A stretch of 64,000 nt of DNA from Diadema setosum (Eukaryota > Echinodermata > Echinoidea > Diadematoida > Diadematidae), in contig NC_092689.1 in the NCBI RefSeq assembly GCF_964275005.1, forward strand, positions 6,152,700 to 6,216,699. The letters run 5' to 3'. The position numbers were made by a program, and so were the translations under genes. Each line of letters opens with the position of its first letter. Position 1 is the stretch's first letter. Positions 60,595 to 64,000 of this stretch are shown here, one piece after another. Below the pieces are notes generated by a model. That model searched no databases, was not told the origin of the DNA, and saw nothing but the letters and a program-made list of their open reading frames with translations.

Positions 60595-61261
60595 TGTACT
60601 AGTGCATAAAATCGAACCCCACCCCCGACGTTCAGATATAAAGCTATCTCGATCACGAACGGTGTGATCTTCGGAAGAGCACTCAAGCCTTGATGATATA
60701 TCTTATGATTTAGTGAATGCCTCGAATACCTCATAGCAGATAATGGCCTACCCCGGGAGCTTACCCTGTTAAAGGCCTCCATTTCAGATCCCAGATGAGG
60801 TAATTACTAATTGTTATTGCTCTCTTACTGAATTTCAATGTTATACGGGAATGAGACATTTTTTTGACTGTCGGGATGGTGGATAAAACGTTTATATTTT
60901 GCCATACTTGGTATCAATAATTCTAATAACTGGGACTTCCATGTACTTGTATTAGCTTTGAAGGGCAGGAAAGGTTTAGGGGTTCTAAAGAAGTGAGTGA
61001 GAAGTAGCATATCATGAATGAGTGTTCGTGTTGTACTCATTATTTCACATGTTGAAATGTTCCCAAATAACATTGATTATACAAATGTATTGCCAGTCAT
61101 CAGCAGTCTTTGATGTTTTAAGGGTGCTAGTTTTTGGAACCGAGCATTCGAGTTTTATTGGATAACAGAAAGGTAACTCGACGTGAAGTAAAACGTGTGT
61201 GTGCGTGTGTGTTGTGTGTGTGCGTATGTGTCCTTTGTGAAATAAAACTTTTATACATGTA

Positions 61262-61503
61262 ATAATATTATAGTACAGGGTCTTATTTACCCAGAGTAGC
61301 CTCTTCAGTGTTGCCACTGCTCTATCAGAAGGCCCTGCTATTATTACATGTATTACCCTAGCGTTGCCAGGTACCCATTTATATATCTGGGTCGAGAGGG
61401 ACATAGTGGGTAAAAACATCTTGTCCAAAGACATAAGCACTGGGCAGGATTCGAACTCGGGTCCTCCGATCGGGAGTCTTATCCACTATGCCACAGCGCC
61501 CCT
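61262..61503 (-). mobile_element. tRNA-derived SINE, copy 2
   Basis: On the minus strand it starts GGGGCGCTGTGGCATAGTGG (A box), has CGAGTTCGAATCCTGCC (B box), then GGACAAGATGTTTTTACCC, CTCGACCCAGATATATAAAT and GGGTACCTGGCAACGCTAGG, ending in an AT-rich tail. More complete than the copy at 41960. Confidence 0.85.
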
Positions 61504-61929
61504 TTTCAATTATTGATTCAGCATGGTCAGATACCTCTCAAGAAGTAAACCAACTATGATTAAGCTCGGGTCTGAGAATGCGGTAAAAAGGTCTCGTTTT
61601 GTCCGTGGCACTTACAAAGCTTCCACTGTTGTCAGCAATGTGTGGTGAAAATGGTGGTGTCGTCATTCTCATTGATCGGTCGGGTCTAGATCCGCCGAAA
61701 GGTGTTGATCCCTGACACCATTTAAGCATCTTTGGAGAGCGTTGCAGATGATGTGTCTAATGATCGAATGGTTTTGGTGGTTGATGCCGAATTGACAAAC
61801 TGGTTTTGATTGTGTGATCGCCAGGTGTAAGTTTCTGTCCTGGGAAAAAAAAATATTGCGTCCTGGGATGGAATGACTTTGCTGAGACCAATTTGATGAT
61901 GACGGGTGTAGTGACGACGAGTCCTTGCA

Positions 61930-62096
61930 CTGCAAAAGATCGGTGTTACATTTAACACCTATCAAGTGTCGATAGAGAACCACACCGACAGGTGTAGAAA
62001 GTCATTGTGATGGTGTTGAAAAGTGTTCACCTGACACTTAGTGGTGTTTATTTGACATTGTAGCTGGTGATCTTTTTGACACTACACTAGGTGTTA
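61930..62096. repeat. 'GGTGTTA' repeat remnant
   Basis: Many short direct and inverted words of GGTGTTACATTTAACACC type and TTGACACTACACTAGGTG suggest a foldback element with internal reiteration. Confidence 0.55.
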
Positions 62097-62228
62097 ATTC
62101 AAAGGACAAGTTCACCTTCATTAACACAAGGATTGAGAGAATGTAGCAATATTAGTAGAACACATCATTGAAAGTTTGAGGAAAATCGGACAATCCGTTC
62201 AAAACTTATGAATTTTTGAAGTTTTGTG
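62097..62228 (+). repeat. 'GACAAGTTCA' repeat family, copy 3 (5' end only)
   Basis: AAAGGACAAGTTCACCTTCA, AGTAGAACACATCATTGAAA and GACAATCCGTTCAAAAC. Cut off at GTCACCGCTG by the next element. Confidence 0.8.
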
Positions 62229-62432
62229 CAGTCACCGCTGCATTTTCACTCATTTAGGAGTGACCTTGGGGATCACTCGAAGATTTTGGAGTGATCCCTG
62301 AGGTCACTCTAAAATGAGTGAAAATGAGCATTTTCACTCAAAATTCGCTCCAAATTCACTCTAAATTCACTCTTTTTTTTGTATTCACTCCTTTAAGAGT
62401 GAATATTTTCACTCGCTTTTTTTAGAGAGTAG
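62229..62432. repeat. 'CACTC/GAGTG' foldback repeat
   Basis: ATTTTCACTCATTTAGGAGTGA and inverted CACTCTAAAATGAGTGAAAA form a fold. A further series of CACTC words continues to about 62412. It truncates the preceding repeat. Confidence 0.75.
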
Positions 62433-62794
62433 ATACACAAATAGATACACAGATACATACACAGATAGATAAATAGATAAGATGTAGATACATGTACACA
62501 TATAAATAACAACAATATTAGCTTTTTTTTCAGTATTCTGCTTTAACGCTTTATATTGTTTTACCTACACCTTTTGACCTGCGCTTCGTAATGTGTAGGC
62601 CTACATTGCAATGTGTGTCTCTTTTCCGGATTTAAATGGCCACGACTATCTGGTCTAGCAGTGTATAATGATTTAATGATAAATGATTATCTTTATAATC
62701 CCATCAGCAAAGCTAGATACGGTAGAGGGGTTGAGGTGCATGACTTTTTCTTGTAATACATAACTTGCCGTTCTCGCTCTTTTCATTGCGTCCC

Positions 62795-63690
62795 ATTAAA
62801 GGCACAAATTACCATTTGCAGAGGAAACAAAAACTCAGCCTTATTTGTTCAAAATATTTCTAAAACGTGAGTGAGGGATAGAAGCAACCAATGTAAAGAT
62901 TTGAATCAGTATAAGTAATGTTAAGCATTGTTAATGTACACAATTTTCAATTTCAATTTGCGTTTATTTCATTCAAACAGATTTAAAAAAAATCAGACAA
63001 GGTATATAGATAAATTCAAATTGACAATACAAATGTAACAGAATATGGAGACAGCAAGAAAAACAAAGCATTATGAGCAGCTGCCACCATAACAAAAGTA
63101 TTTATAATAAAAGTCATATTATGTCGAACAAATACATGTGCATAGAAATTAGAACCAAAGTAATTAAAAACATATGTTGAGAGAAATACAGTAGACACAT
63201 AAAAAGACCAAAAAAAAAACAAACAAACAAACAAACAAATAAACAAAACAAACACAGAGTAATACCTACCCGAATGCGTAGGGTACTTTTCTTTTTCCAA
63301 TAAGAATAATTTAAATTTTCGTTTAAAAACATTTAGAGATGGACTCATTGTAATTGCCTGTGGCAAATTATTCCAGATAAAAGGAACTCTACAAAACAGA
63401 ATATAAACCAACATTTGCTTTATTAAGAGGTAAATGATAATTCAGAAGATGTATCAAATGTTCACAATACATTGTAGTTGTGATAAAATGTTTGTAGACA
63501 AAACACCGTCTGCAGTTATGGTTTATTGAGAAAGACAGTGATATCTCTGTATATTTTAGGCTTTATTGCGAAATTTTACATGGTCTAGGATATTTTGTGA
63601 TACAACTGACCTACACATATTCAGCAAATGTGATATTTCGAACGTTTTTTTAAATCACTGCTCTCGGTGGTAAACAGTACCCTTAATAGC
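62795..63690 (+). repeat. Dispersed repeat R3, copy 3, split by a LINE
   Basis: R3 words TTAAAGGCACAAATTACC and GAAACAAAAACTCAGCC at the left, and CAGTTATGGTTTATTGAG and AAATCACTGCTCTCGG at the right, are separated by a LINE 3' end at about 62943-63450. Confidence 0.7.
62943..63450 (-). mobile_element. LINE 3' end, minus strand
   Basis: The minus-strand frame from 63414 reads RVPFIWNNLPQAIT and NVFKRKFKLFLLEKEK, the usual last motif of CR1/L2/RTE-like ORF2 proteins (P-x-x-W-N-x-L-P...F-K-x-x-L). It ends with tandem AATTG (AAATTGAAATTGAAA), a typical LINE tail. 5' truncated; the ORF end is intact. Confidence 0.8.
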
Positions 63691-64000
63691 TTCTAAAGGT
63701 ATATACAAAGCAGTACGTAAAATACGCTACCGACGTGAGCGTGGTGAGAGGCTTCAGAAGTAAACAAACATTAATCATAATAGATAAGCCCCTTGTATAA
63801 AGCTGCCGCAATTGGCTCATTTTCAAGAACATGTATTTTTTTTCGTATATCATAGGTCATGAGACTGATCAACGACTTACAACGTGTCTCTCTTTCTCAT
63901 CATAGGTTTCAGACCTGCAAATTATTATCCCTCCGTGAACCGGAATGTGCATGGAAGATTAAGACAGTGTCCTTCGTGTTTTATAAGCACACCCACTTCC

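Noticed and set aside
61616-61711. Minus-strand 32-codon exon-like frame (GSTPFGGSRPDRS..) ending at a GTAAGT donor
   Set aside because: Weak polypyrimidine tract, low-complexity composition, no neighbouring exon found.

Overview
This is animal nuclear DNA: AT-rich, intron-bearing and packed with TA microsatellites, foldback elements and LINE debris. The repeat types (a 'GGCGGATCC' inverted-repeat family, a 'GACAAGTTCA' repeat, tRNA-derived SINEs, many TAGGCCTA octamers) together with the genes suggest a marine deuterostome invertebrate, most likely an echinoderm. The species assignment is inference.

Three multi-exon host genes can be built from splice sites and phase. (1) Gene A, plus strand, 2182-7236, and (2) gene B, minus strand, 38914-26809, encode two paralogous secreted growth-factor precursors of the neurotrophin/Spaetzle cystine-knot superfamily. 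They are arranged tail to tail, 19.6 kb apart. Both have a prodomain exon of almost the same size (239 and 236 nt) with the same intron phases (1 before, 0 after). Both share an Arg-[Val/Ile]-Ala-Phe-Ser prodomain motif. Both mature domains have seven cysteines in the order C..C..C..C..CC-x-C. The flanking residues look like nerve growth factor, but the seven-cysteine spacing looks like insect Spaetzle. This pair is the main discovery of the window. (3) COX18, plus strand, 50698-57551, has six exons and encodes the mitochondrial inner-membrane insertase for cytochrome c oxidase subunit II.

Layout: 1-2181 upstream flank of gene A; 2182-7236 gene A with repeats in both introns; 7237-26808 intergenic repeat yard (nested LINE fragments, foldback elements between TA tracts, a Tc1/mariner-like inverted-repeat element, a 23-bp minisatellite, a LINE 3' end); 26809-38914 gene B with a repeat-rich 10.5-kb first intron; 38915-50683 intergenic sequence with SINEs and a tRNA-like sequence; 50684-57551 COX18 with MITEs in its introns; 57552-64000 downstream flank with more MITEs, a SINE and a LINE 3' end inserted into another repeat.

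Genes A and B are expected to act outside the cell as processed dimeric ligands; no candidate receptor gene (Trk, p75 or Toll) is visible here. COX18 is functionally unrelated to them. No rRNA gene, CRISPR array or recognisable LTR/viral fossil was found.
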